Positions 30,172 to 39,329 of a stretch of DNA of 64,000 nt are shown here, piece after piece. A program made the translations under genes and the position numbers. The DNA lies in assembly GCA_903830945.1 (NCBI GenBank), contig CAIKVT010000072.1:1-64000 (forward strand). Direction: 5' to 3'. The stretch is from an uncultured Elusimicrobia bacterium. Its GTDB lineage: Bacteria; Elusimicrobiota; Elusimicrobia; UBA1565; UBA9628. Numbering within the stretch: position 1 is the stretch's first letter; every line of letters begins with the position of its first letter. The notes beneath the pieces were generated by a model. The model was not told the DNA's origin and ran no database searches. It worked only from the letters and a program-made list of their open reading frames with translations.

Positions 30172-32145
30172 TCAGCGAGAGGCGAAGCCTTCCCGAGCTC
30201 GTCGGAGAGCGAGAGTATACCAATATAGCCCGAACGCCGACAGGAATACCACGCTCAGAAGCAGCCCCGCATGCCAGGAAGCCGGATCGTAGAAGAACCG
30301 CAGGCGCCACGGCCCATCCGGCACGCGGACCTTTTGAAACGCGCCCCAAGCGGGCAGGGTCTCAACGCGGCGCGCGGCCCCGCCAGCCTCCAGCACCGTT
30401 TTCCAGCCGGGATAGCGGGGCTCCGCCACGAACGCCCAGCCGGCCCGACTCCCGGACACCTCGAATCGATCGTCCCGCGGCCACGACTCAGGCAGCGGCT
30501 CAGCCGCGGCCGGCAACGGCGCTCCGGGGAGATCAGCGGACAGGGACTCCCCCGCGCGCTCATCAAGAGCCCAGGCTAGACCGATCTTGCCGACTGCGCG
30601 ATAAACGCGCCAAAGGACCTCTCCCTCAGGGCACAACAGAGGCGTCGCCGGCACCGGAGCGCGCGTGAGCAAAAAGCCGATCCCGACTCCGGGCAGCAAA
30701 CGCGCGGCGGCCGAGGCCGAAGGCTGCCGGTAAAGCAGATCCATGAAGTCGTACGCGGTCCGCGGAACCAGCGGCTCGCCGAAATTTCCCGCCGCGCGCA
30801 GACGGTATGGATCATTCGTGAGACCATAGAGGCGCCATTTCCAATCCCTGACGCCGAAACCGCTATGGCTTTCCAGGGCCCGAGGCGAAAGGAGATAGCG
30901 CCGGCCGCCGATTCTCTCCTGCAGCCACGACGACAAGGGGCCGGGATCGGTAAAGAGTCCGCGTGGAGCCAGAGGGGCTTGGCCCACGCCGTAGCAGAGG
31001 AGTTCAGCGGCCAAGAGCAGGAAGATCGGCGCCCTCCAGGAGGCCCGCAGCTTCTGCGCGCCCGCGGCCGCGAGCAGCGCCACCAGAGGCCATCCCAGAT
31101 AGGCCAGGTTGCCGGGATAACGGACGAAACGCAACGGCGCGAAATGCTGCCACGCCGCGCGGGAAGCCGCCGTCGCATCACCCAGTATCAGAAAAAAGAC
31201 CATGCCGAGCAATCCCGCGAGGCCCGCCACCCTCCTACGGCCCAGGCTCCAGAGGCCCCAGGCCGCGACGAAAGCGCCGGTGCAGCCCGCGTAGCTGGAT
31301 CTGGTCCAGTTGACCGCCGGGTTGAAGCCGGAGCAGAACAGGGGACTGACCCAGAGGGTCAGGTCGCGCCAGGAGTAACCAAAAAGAAGAGTCTCCTCGA
31401 GTCCCATACCGCCGTTGCGCCGGGAAAGTCCAAAAAGTTCGGCTCCGGGCAGGAACTGGCAAGCGGCAAAGCCCGCGGCCAAGACACCGGCTGCTATCCA
31501 GCCCCGACCACAGGACCAGGCGAACCTGCCCCAGGACACCGCCGGCTTGGCCAAGACCGCGCTCACCGCCCAGGCCAAAAGCGAGCCGCCGAGCAAGAAG
31601 GGCGGATAGCCGGCCAGGAAAGCAGCGGCCAAAGTCAAAGCCAGAAGAGCGGGCCTGCGGAAGAAGAGCAACAACGCCGGCAGGAAACTCAAGACCGCAA
31701 GATGGTTGAGAAACGGCATACGGCTCAGCATCCCGCCACCCATCATGAACACGACGGCTCCCGACAGAGCGGCCATGCCGCGCAAGCGCAAAGAACGCAG
31801 CCATAACCACATCAGCCAGCCGGCCAGCCAGTAGTGGAAGCCATGAAAACAGGCCGCGGCAGTGGCAAAGCCGAAGATGCGGAATGGGATCGTGCCCGGA
31901 TATAAGACGGCCCTTTGCATGTTGGCCGCCATGGGCATGCCAAAATACAGGAACGGATCCCACACCGGCAGCTGCCCCGCCTGCAAAAGCTGCGTCGAGG
32001 CTTGCTGCCAGGGCAGGTGCAGATAGGTCAGGTCGCCCCAGAATGGCATGAGCCCCCGTGACCAGGCCGGCGCGAAAAGTCCCAGGACCAGAAGTCCTAA
32101 TAAGGCGGCGGCCCAAACCTCCGCACGAAGCCTACCTCGATCCAT
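30172..32145 (-). CDS. YfhO-like polytopic membrane protein (paralogue 2)
   Basis: VWDPFLYFGMPMAANMQRAVLYPGTIPFRIF and PGWKTVLEAGG...WGAFQKVRVPDGPWRLRFFYDP. Confidence 0.65.
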   Translation of the reverse strand: MDRGRLRAEVWAAALLGLLVLGLFAPAWSRGLMPFWGDLTYLHLPWQQASTQLLQAGQLPVWDPFLYFGMPMAANMQRAVLYPGTIPFRIFGFATAAACFHGFHYWLAGWLMWLWLRSLRLRGMAALSGAVVFMMGGGMLSRMPFLNHLAVLSFLPALLLFFRRPALLALTLAAAFLAGYPPFLLGGSLLAWAVSAVLAKPAVSWGRFAWSCGRGWIAAGVLAAGFAACQFLPGAELFGLSRRNGGMGLEETLLFGYSWRDLTLWVSPLFCSGFNPAVNWTRSSYAGCTGAFVAAWGLWSLGRRRVAGLAGLLGMVFFLILGDATAASRAAWQHFAPLRFVRYPGNLAYLGWPLVALLAAAGAQKLRASWRAPIFLLLAAELLCYGVGQAPLAPRGLFTDPGPLSSWLQERIGGRRYLLSPRALESHSGFGVRDWKWRLYGLTNDPYRLRAAGNFGEPLVPRTAYDFMDLLYRQPSASAAARLLPGVGIGFLLTRAPVPATPLLCPEGEVLWRVYRAVGKIGLAWALDERAGESLSADLPGAPLPAAAEPLPESWPRDDRFEVSGSRAGWAFVAEPRYPGWKTVLEAGGAARRVETLPAWGAFQKVRVPDGPWRLRFFYDPASWHAGLLLSVVFLSAFGLYWYTLALRRAREGFASR

Positions 32146-33613
32146 GGTCCCTCAAGCTCGGGCACGCGGCGGCGCCGCGAGCATGGGCGGCGCGGGCCAA
32201 ATCCTCGCGGCCCGATCGGCGATAAGTCGTCTCAAGCAAAGACCAGGCGGAAGCCCGGAAAGGATTCTGCGCCACGGCGCGCTCGAAATCAGCGGCTGCG
32301 GCGTGAAGGTGGGACGCAGCACCCGGCTGGTCGCCTGAGAGCGACGCTTCGATAAGCCCGGAGAGCCGCGCAGTCTCCGGGTGGTCGCAATGCCGGGAGG
32401 AAGCTTCCAAGAGCGCCAACGCCTCCGTGGCTGAGCCGCCGGAGCGCACCAAGACCTGCGCCTGGGAGAGTCCACGATCTGCCTGCCACCGTTGCCAGAC
32501 CGATTGCCCGGCGCAGACGCCCGCGGCCAAAACCAGCATGCAGGCGGGCAGCCTCCAACGAGCAGGAACATCGAACCCCTGCCGGCTCTCCGGCAAGCAG
32601 GAGCCGACACAGCAAGAGAACAACCACAACACCGCCGGGATGGAGAGGGCGTAGTCCCACAGGGACTGTATCAGTAAAGCCACTGCGGCGACACGCATGG
32701 CCGCGGGGCCGCGCCTGAGGATCATCCAGAGCCCCGCCAACCAAGCCGCCAAAAAGGGCCAGCCTTGCTCCGCGGCGGTCTCCAAGAAATGCTGATGAGC
32801 AAAGAGGCTGGCCAACGGCCGACCGGGGTCGACATAAGCCGGCAGCGCATAAGCATAGGTCCCGGGGCCGAAACCCAGCCAGGGCCTGGCCAGGCTCATA
32901 CGCGCTGCGGCCGTCCACCAGCACCATCGGTCGCGCACGTCCGGAGTCCCCAACTTAGCCACGATCAAGACCAGACACACTGCCATGACCACAACTGCGG
33001 CTATGACCGCAGGCGTACTCCCCCCGCCACCGCGGCGGCGCGCGAGCAGCGTCGCCGCGGCCAGCCCCAGCCACGCACCGACGCAGTGCGTCCAAGACAG
33101 ACACACAAGGAGCAGTCCCGCCAACAACCAATCCTTCCGCGCGACGGCCAAGGGCAGGAAGAGCAGTATGGCGCCGGCGAAGACATTCGGATTGAGCAAG
33201 CTGGCAGGGGGACGGTCCAAGTGCAATCCATAATGCTGATAGAAGGCCAGCAGGACCAGAGCCCAAGCGACCGCCCGCATCGCAAAGTCTACGAGCCGGC
33301 GCTGGCCTTCAGGCATGACCGAAAAGGCCAGCAGCACGCCCAGGGCCGCCAGCCATACGTGCCAAGCGGGGACCGCATAAGCCGGCAGAGGCCCGACGTA
33401 GGCGCAAAGCCCTCCCCAAGCCGCGAGACCGGCGGTCCAAGCCACCAAGGGCGGGGGAGGCAAAGGCATGTGGCCGCGGAGCAGCCGGCCGCAGATCCAC
33501 AAAGCTAAGACAATAAGGACGGCCAGAAGGATCAAAGACTGCGCCCAGAGATCCCAGGCACCGCTCAGGAGCGGCCCCAGGACGGCCAGCAGTCCCGGGC
33601 AGAGGGCCAACAC
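32132..33613 (-). CDS. O-antigen-ligase/polymerase-like membrane protein
   Basis: Many TM segments; SLARPWLGFGPGTYAYALPAYV loop typical of Wzy/WaaL-like proteins; C-terminal helical repeat region. Confidence 0.75.
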   Translation of the reverse strand: MLALCPGLLAVLGPLLSGAWDLWAQSLILLAVLIVLALWICGRLLRGHMPLPPPPLVAWTAGLAAWGGLCAYVGPLPAYAVPAWHVWLAALGVLLAFSVMPEGQRRLVDFAMRAVAWALVLLAFYQHYGLHLDRPPASLLNPNVFAGAILLFLPLAVARKDWLLAGLLLVCLSWTHCVGAWLGLAAATLLARRRGGGGSTPAVIAAVVVMAVCLVLIVAKLGTPDVRDRWCWWTAAARMSLARPWLGFGPGTYAYALPAYVDPGRPLASLFAHQHFLETAAEQGWPFLAAWLAGLWMILRRGPAAMRVAAVALLIQSLWDYALSIPAVLWLFSCCVGSCLPESRQGFDVPARWRLPACMLVLAAGVCAGQSVWQRWQADRGLSQAQVLVRSGGSATEALALLEASSRHCDHPETARLSGLIEASLSGDQPGAASHLHAAAADFERAVAQNPFRASAWSLLETTYRRSGREDLARAAHARGAAACPSLRDHGSR

Positions 33614-33620
33614 GCCGCGG

Positions 33621-35750
33621 TCAGTCCGCCAAGATCTTCGGCGTCACGAAGATCAGCAACTCCGTGCGCGTGCGCGCCACGTGTTTGCTGCTGAATAGAA
33701 AACCCAGAATCGGGATATCCCCGAGAATCGGGATCTTGTAGACCCTGTTCTCCATGTGGTCGCTGATGAGTCCACCGATGACGATGGTCTCGCCGTCTCG
33801 GATCAGCACCGTGGTCTGGGCCTGGCGCGAATCGATGCCCGGAGCGCCGCCTGTCGCCGTGGGGGCCGTAGCCGAGGGTTGGCTGACCACGGGGTTGATA
33901 TTGAGCGTGATGCGGCCATCGGCGTTGATGGTCGGCGTCACGGTGAGCTGGATGCCTACGGAAACATAGGTGACTTGAGAGCTGACCGCGCCTCCGGCGG
34001 TCGAGGCCAAGCTGGTGGTCACGTAGGGATACTGGGTCGTGACGTTGATGTTAGCCGGCTGGTTGTTAAGGGTCGCGACCTTGGGGTCCGAGAGGACCTT
34101 GATCTTGCCCTGTGAAGCGGCCGCGGTTAAAGTCATGTTAAGAATCTGGTTATTTGTGATGCGGCCTAGCGTCAGGGCGCCGAGGATGTTCGATGCCGGG
34201 ATACTGACGCCCGTGCCCTGACCCGTGGCGCCGAGTGGGTAGTTGCCGCCGGTGCCGCTCTGGGACTGCACGGCCGCATTGCTGTCGAGCGAGCCAAAGG
34301 GGAAAGGGGTGAGGATTTGCCCCACGGGAGCGCCGACGACGGTGGTGCCATTCTTTCCGAAAGCCTTGCCACTCTCGGCGGAAAAATAGTTCCACTGGAC
34401 GCCGTAGTCGAGGTTATTACTCAGATTAACCTCGATGAGCTTGGCCTCGATGAGGACCTGTTTGGGCCGCACATCGATTTGGGCGAGCATCCGCTCCTCG
34501 GTGGCCATCCCGTCGGGAGACTCGGTCAGGATCAGGGAGTTAGTCTTGGAATCGGCCGTAGCCGAACCGAAGCGCCCCTCGGCCGTGCGTACGGCGGTGA
34601 GAGCGGGCAGAATGTCGACGGCCTTGGTGTAGTTGAGCGGGATGACCTTGGTGATGGTCGTGGCCGTGGTGCGCTCCTTGGCCATCTGCGCCGGGGTCAG
34701 CACGCGCACGATGCTGTCGCCAACCTGCGAGGTAACCAAGCCGCTCACGGACAGGATGGTCTGCATCGCCTCGTTGAAGGGCACGTCACTCAAGTGCAGG
34801 GTCAAGGGCGCAATGGCGGCCACATCGCTACCGAAGATGATGTTGACCTGAGCCTTGACCGCGAGGAGCTTGAACACGTCCCGGATATCCGTGCTGTCAA
34901 AGTCCAAGGTCACCAGATCCCGGGGCAAGCGGCTCATGATGTCGGAACGTGTCACCCGCTTGGCCACCCCCGAGGCGTGGGATACGGACTCCTCCTCTTC
35001 AGCGGCTGATTTCACTCCAGGCTCCGTCCTGCTCATGGCCGCAAGCTCGACAGCCCCCCTCTCCGGACCTTTCTCCGCCCGCTCTTTCGCCAGTATCCTC
35101 GGCTTGGTCGCCGCCGCGGGGGCGACCGTCACCGGGGCCGCAGCCTCCACAGCCGCCGGAGTATTCCCGCCGTCAACGGCGGAAGCAACCGCCGCCGCCG
35201 CCTTCTGGCGCTTAGGCGTGTGTTGAGCCATTGTCTGAGGCGGCACGGCGACAATGGCGGAGGAGACCAGGCCCTCAGTGCCCGGCGTCTTCAGCGACGG
35301 TGGCTGCGGCGCCTGCGCCGTGGCGGATTCCGCCACCAGAGTGACGACCAAGGCATGATCCGACTGGGTAAGCCGATACCCGGCCATCTCATTAAGATCC
35401 ATGACAACGCGCGAGATCATCTTCGGGGAGCGTTGGTACTGGGCCACGCGCACTCGTTTAAGGAAGCGCCCCTTGCCGGCGATCTCCTGGGCTCCCACCT
35501 GATCGTCGACATCGAGAAGCTCCACGACCAGGCGCGGCGGCTTCGCGATAAGGATGCCGTTATACTGCGCCGCGGCACTGAGCTGGATGGTCACCGTGTC
35601 GTCGCCGACGCGGATGCCCTCCACGGTGGCCGCCGCTTCCGCCGCAAAGCTCCGGATCAGCAGTCCCTCGGGGCACACCAGGGCGAGAGCCAAGGCCGCG
35701 GCCAAAGACCGCCTCGCAATTGCTTTCACGCAGGACCGCTTCGTAGTCAT
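33621..35750 (-). CDS. pilQ: Type IV pilus secretin
   Basis: N-terminal AMIN-like domain, FDSTDIRDVFKLLAVKAQVNIIFGSDV (STN/secretin N), VLIEAKLIEV and VLIRDGETIVIGGLISD secretin signatures. Confidence 0.92.
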   Translation of the reverse strand: MTTKRSCVKAIARRSLAAALALALVCPEGLLIRSFAAEAAATVEGIRVGDDTVTIQLSAAAQYNGILIAKPPRLVVELLDVDDQVGAQEIAGKGRFLKRVRVAQYQRSPKMISRVVMDLNEMAGYRLTQSDHALVVTLVAESATAQAPQPPSLKTPGTEGLVSSAIVAVPPQTMAQHTPKRQKAAAAVASAVDGGNTPAAVEAAAPVTVAPAAATKPRILAKERAEKGPERGAVELAAMSRTEPGVKSAAEEEESVSHASGVAKRVTRSDIMSRLPRDLVTLDFDSTDIRDVFKLLAVKAQVNIIFGSDVAAIAPLTLHLSDVPFNEAMQTILSVSGLVTSQVGDSIVRVLTPAQMAKERTTATTITKVIPLNYTKAVDILPALTAVRTAEGRFGSATADSKTNSLILTESPDGMATEERMLAQIDVRPKQVLIEAKLIEVNLSNNLDYGVQWNYFSAESGKAFGKNGTTVVGAPVGQILTPFPFGSLDSNAAVQSQSGTGGNYPLGATGQGTGVSIPASNILGALTLGRITNNQILNMTLTAAASQGKIKVLSDPKVATLNNQPANINVTTQYPYVTTSLASTAGGAVSSQVTYVSVGIQLTVTPTINADGRITLNINPVVSQPSATAPTATGGAPGIDSRQAQTTVLIRDGETIVIGGLISDHMENRVYKIPILGDIPILGFLFSSKHVARTRTELLIFVTPKILAD

Positions 35751-35769
35751 GGCATTCTCCCGCTCTCCG

Positions 35770-36360
35770 TCAATCCTTCTCTTCTTCGCCCAACCGAAAA
35801 ACCTGCACGTCGCCTTCCGAGGCGGTCAAGGTCACCGTCTTCCTCTTGAAATCGATGGCGCCGGCCACGCCCGGGATGACCTTCTTCTTGGGATCGTAGA
35901 GCCGTCCCTTGCGCAGGAGGCAACCTACGCCGGCATCGTTATCCACAAACAGCGCGAAATCGGTCCCTGCATCGCGCATAATGCCCCGTAGAGAAAGCTT
36001 ATGAATGCTGAAATCCTGCAGCGAAAAAGCCCGCGCGTGCCCATGGTTGGCTCCCCAGCGCGCGAAAGGATCGCGCAAACGCTCCGCCGTGTATATGCCG
36101 CCGACGGTGGCCGAAGTGGAGACATCAACAACAGCGCGGCCTCGCGTCCCGCTCAAATTCGCCGCTGCCGACGCACCTGGCGCGCGCTGCGGCAGCTGCG
36201 GAGCCGCCGCAGCCTTCGGGCGCGGCACATCGGCATGAGCCGCGACGTACTCGTGATGAGGCATCCTGTGAAAGAGCAGCCAGACAGACCCGCAAAGAAG
36301 CAGGACGCCTCCGGCGATCTTCAATGGATTCCGAGCAATCTCCACCTTTAATTTGGCCAT
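35770..36360 (-). CDS. Type IV pilus assembly lipoprotein-like protein (PilP-like)
   Basis: LRDPFARW...LSLRGIMRDAGTDFALFVDNDAGVGCLLRKG...PGVAGAIDFKRKTVTL; located directly upstream of pilQ. Confidence 0.75.
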   Translation of the reverse strand: MAKLKVEIARNPLKIAGGVLLLCGSVWLLFHRMPHHEYVAAHADVPRPKAAAAPQLPQRAPGASAAANLSGTRGRAVVDVSTSATVGGIYTAERLRDPFARWGANHGHARAFSLQDFSIHKLSLRGIMRDAGTDFALFVDNDAGVGCLLRKGRLYDPKKKVIPGVAGAIDFKRKTVTLTASEGDVQVFRLGEEEKD

Positions 36361-36831
36361 TTAATAGCTCGTCCAAGTATTGCCGATAGTATCGGTGTGG
36401 TCGCACGCAACCCAGATACCGCCGGCCTGGGAATCCGCCGGAAGAGCGCCGTCGTAATACCAGCCCTGGCCGTCATGGATAGAACCCGGGATCATCAGCG
36501 AATCGCAGTAAACGCCGCTGATCGGAGGGTGGAGTCCGTTCTTGACCGCCGGAATGCTCGCAAGATACTTCGGGATAAGAACGTCGGCTAGGACAGTCGA
36601 ATTGGGCCCCACGGCGCAACTCGGATTGGTGCCTTGGTTGTCGGAATAATAAATCATAAGGGCCGACCGCATCGTTCCCAAATTCCCCTTCAGGCTCCCT
36701 TCCTGCGCTTTCTGCAGCATGTTTGAGAACTTTGGGATGGCGACCGAAGCCAAGATCGTCATCACGCTGACAACGATCAACATCTCCAATAGAGTAAAAC
36801 CACCAGGCCCAAGTCGTCGAGCGGTCATCAT
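36361..36831 (-). CDS. Type IV pilin-like protein
   Basis: Prepilin motif GGFTLLEMLIVVSVMTILASVAIPKF with Glu+5. Confidence 0.88.
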   Translation of the reverse strand: MMTARRLGPGGFTLLEMLIVVSVMTILASVAIPKFSNMLQKAQEGSLKGNLGTMRSALMIYYSDNQGTNPSCAVGPNSTVLADVLIPKYLASIPAVKNGLHPPISGVYCDSLMIPGSIHDGQGWYYDGALPADSQAGGIWVACDHTDTIGNTWTSY

Positions 36832-37379
36832 CCCTCTTTGTACTGGTAAGAGACCAGCGTGAAGGTCACCTGCATTTCGCCCGTCGTGGCCATGGGCTCC
36901 GGATACTTCACGTCGTAAACGTTATAAAGGCGCGGCTCCAGAGCCAATGATGCCAAGAATTTCCCAATATTATGGAACATGCCGCGCACCGAGACCGGGA
37001 ATCTATATTCGATGAAGTATTGTTGGGCCTTGCTTGCGCCCGGCGAAAAACTCAGCAAGAAGACGTGGTGCTGGGCGCCGAGGGAATCCAGCGTCACCAG
37101 GATATCCGGCACCGACTTGTTCTTAGGCAGGCGCTTCTCTGCCTCGATCTTGCGCTCATTGAGGCTCACCAACTGCTTTTCCAGATCACCGAGCCTGTCA
37201 GCCTGGCGCTTGGCGGCCTGAATGTCGCGGTCCAGACCCGCGATCTGAGTCTGGAGCGCACTCGTCTTCGTGGAAACCGGAAGCCAGAAGAATTGGATGT
37301 AGCAGTACATGAAAGCACCCAACCCCAGGACGCCCGCGGCCAAGGTCTGCTGCTGCTGCTTCGTCAGTTTGATGGCCAT
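36828..37379 (-). CDS. pilO: PilO-like type IV pilus inner-membrane protein
   Basis: Single N-terminal TM, coiled coil, operon position after pilN. Confidence 0.75.
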   Translation of the reverse strand: MAIKLTKQQQQTLAAGVLGLGAFMYCYIQFFWLPVSTKTSALQTQIAGLDRDIQAAKRQADRLGDLEKQLVSLNERKIEAEKRLPKNKSVPDILVTLDSLGAQHHVFLLSFSPGASKAQQYFIEYRFPVSVRGMFHNIGKFLASLALEPRLYNVYDVKYPEPMATTGEMQVTFTLVSYQYKEG

Positions 37380-37386
37380 GATGCGA

Positions 37387-37941
37387 TCACAGTTGGGGCG
37401 TATGGGCCGCGGTCAAAGTGAAGCTGCGCAGCGAGCCGACGGCGGACTCCTGCGTGGTCACCACGCCGAGTTCTATGCTGGTGAACCTGCCCATCTCCTC
37501 CATCCTGCGGACCCAGGCACGGATGTCATCGTTCGTGCGGGCCTCCGCCGAGATGCTGAGCTTCAGTTGGGAGCCGCCGCCGGTCGTGTCCAAAGACTTG
37601 ACCCGCACGCCGGCCGGGACGCTTCTCACAAAATCGCTCATGAAATAAGGATAGGCGCGCCGGCCGCAGTCCAGGTCGTCGATGACCTTAAGCCGCGCTC
37701 GCAACTGGGCGGCCAGGGCCTCCTCCTCCTTAACCTTAGCCACGACGGTGTCCAGCCGCTTCAGTTCGACCTGGTCGGCCGCCAGCTGACTCTGCAAATG
37801 ATGGAGCCGGGCCAAAAATCCCAAAGACGCCAGCACGATCAGAAAAGCCGCTGCGGCGCCGGCCAGCCCAAGCTGCAAGGCCTTCTGCCGCTGCTGAGCC
37901 TTGGCCAGGATGTCGCCGGGGACGAGGTTTATCTTAATCAT
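37387..37941 (-). CDS. pilN: PilN-like type IV pilus inner-membrane protein
   Basis: MIKINLVPGDILAKAQQR N-terminus characteristic of PilN. Confidence 0.85.
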   Translation of the reverse strand: MIKINLVPGDILAKAQQRQKALQLGLAGAAAAFLIVLASLGFLARLHHLQSQLAADQVELKRLDTVVAKVKEEEALAAQLRARLKVIDDLDCGRRAYPYFMSDFVRSVPAGVRVKSLDTTGGGSQLKLSISAEARTNDDIRAWVRRMEEMGRFTSIELGVVTTQESAVGSLRSFTLTAAHTPQL

Positions 37942-37947
37942 GGCGAC

Positions 37948-39087
37948 TCAGAGCCAATCCCTATTGCGCCGCAGCGCCAGGCCGACCGCCACCGCGAAGG
38001 CAGGGGCCAGGGACGCCGGCACGTCCGCGGGAGGATTCTTCAAGCAAGCGAACGGCTCCATAATCGAGACCGGGACCTTGAGCTCCGCGGTCAGATGCTT
38101 GGAAAGGTTCTTAAGCGAAGCGGTCCCGCCCGCCAAGATAATGCGCGCGATGGCCCGCTCCGGCCCCTGGGACAAATAGAAGTCCACCGAACGGTGGACC
38201 TCGGCCACCAGATCCTTGACGACCGCCGTCACCGCCTGAGACACGCCCAGGGCCTCGCGATTTCCCTCGGCCAGAGCCTTCTCCTTCTCGGCGGCGTCCA
38301 CGATGATGCCCTGGCTCTTTTTCAACTCCTCGGCCGTAGCCGCGTCGACCTGCAGCCCCTTCATGATGGCCTTGGTCAGGGTGCTCCCGGAGATGAAGAT
38401 GTCGCGCACCACGCGAGTGACGCCGCCCTCGATGATGGAGAGGTTGGTCACGCTATGCCCGATGTTGAGATAGAGTGTGGCCCCACCCGCGGCCTTCGGG
38501 TCGCGCAACCGCTCATGGATGTTCTCCAAGGCAAAGGAGTCCACGTCGATGATGGTGGGCACGAGCCCCACGCCCTGCAATATTTCCAGACGCGCGGTCA
38601 CAAGATCCTTTTTTGCCGCCACCAGGACCGTCTCCATCTTCTTGATGCCGTCCTCCACGACATCGTCAAGGATGTGAAAGCCCAGCTGCACCTCGTTGAT
38701 GTCGAACGGGATGAAGGGCTCGGCCTCGGCCGGCAGGGTAGAGGAAAGCTCGGTCTTGGTCAGGCGAGGAAACTTCACATAACGCACGATGACGGAATTA
38801 CCGGAGAGCGCGGTCACGGCCTCCTTGACCTTAAGATCCCGCTCAATGAGGAAGGCCCGCAGGACATTGATGGTCTGGACTTTCCTCTCCTCCGGGCTCG
38901 CCTCAGACTGGGAAGCCAGAGGCAGATACCCCCAGGCATGCAACACCAGCCCGTCGCCTTCCTCCGTAATGAAGGCGACCTTGATGGCATAGCTGCCCAC
39001 GTCGACACCCAAAACATAGCGGGGGCCGGTCAAGGCCGCACTGAGACCTTTAAATTTTTTAAACACTTCGTCGAATTTGCCAACCAT
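37948..39087 (-). CDS. pilM: Type IV pilus assembly ATPase-fold protein PilM
   Basis: YVLGVDVGSYAIKVAFI, LNIGHSVTNLSIIEGG, IILAGGTASLKNLSKHL. Confidence 0.88.
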   Translation of the reverse strand: MVGKFDEVFKKFKGLSAALTGPRYVLGVDVGSYAIKVAFITEEGDGLVLHAWGYLPLASQSEASPEERKVQTINVLRAFLIERDLKVKEAVTALSGNSVIVRYVKFPRLTKTELSSTLPAEAEPFIPFDINEVQLGFHILDDVVEDGIKKMETVLVAAKKDLVTARLEILQGVGLVPTIIDVDSFALENIHERLRDPKAAGGATLYLNIGHSVTNLSIIEGGVTRVVRDIFISGSTLTKAIMKGLQVDAATAEELKKSQGIIVDAAEKEKALAEGNREALGVSQAVTAVVKDLVAEVHRSVDFYLSQGPERAIARIILAGGTASLKNLSKHLTAELKVPVSIMEPFACLKNPPADVPASLAPAFAVAVGLALRRNRDWL

Positions 39088-39329
39088 AAAAAACGCCTAC
39101 GCCCAGGCTCTCCATGCTTGCCAAAAACAACCCCTGGATACTCTCGGCGCGGGCACTATCACGACCGGCTCCTTCCTGCATTCTGGGACAGCAAAAAGAA
39201 TTTATAACAGGTATGTAATGATTTGTCAAGTCTTACAATTAGGGAGATATTAATAATATATCGTGTCCCGGTCAAGTTGTCAGCAAGTGCCCCCTGATTC
39301 ATGCCCCTAATATAGTAGAATGCTGTTCT

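Noticed and set aside
30865-31806. 313-aa plus-strand ORF opposite the YfhO-like gene
   Set aside because: Arg/Gln/Gly-rich antisense shadow ORF with no domain
37309-39207. 632-aa plus-strand ORF opposite pilM/pilN/pilO
   Set aside because: Shadow ORF of high-GC sequence: His/Arg/Asp/Gly-rich, no recognisable domain, entirely antisense to clear pil genes
39277-39321. Possible promoter TTGTCA...TATAGT before the HAD-NTase gene
   Set aside because: Spacing between the two hexamers is too long for a normal sigma70 promoter
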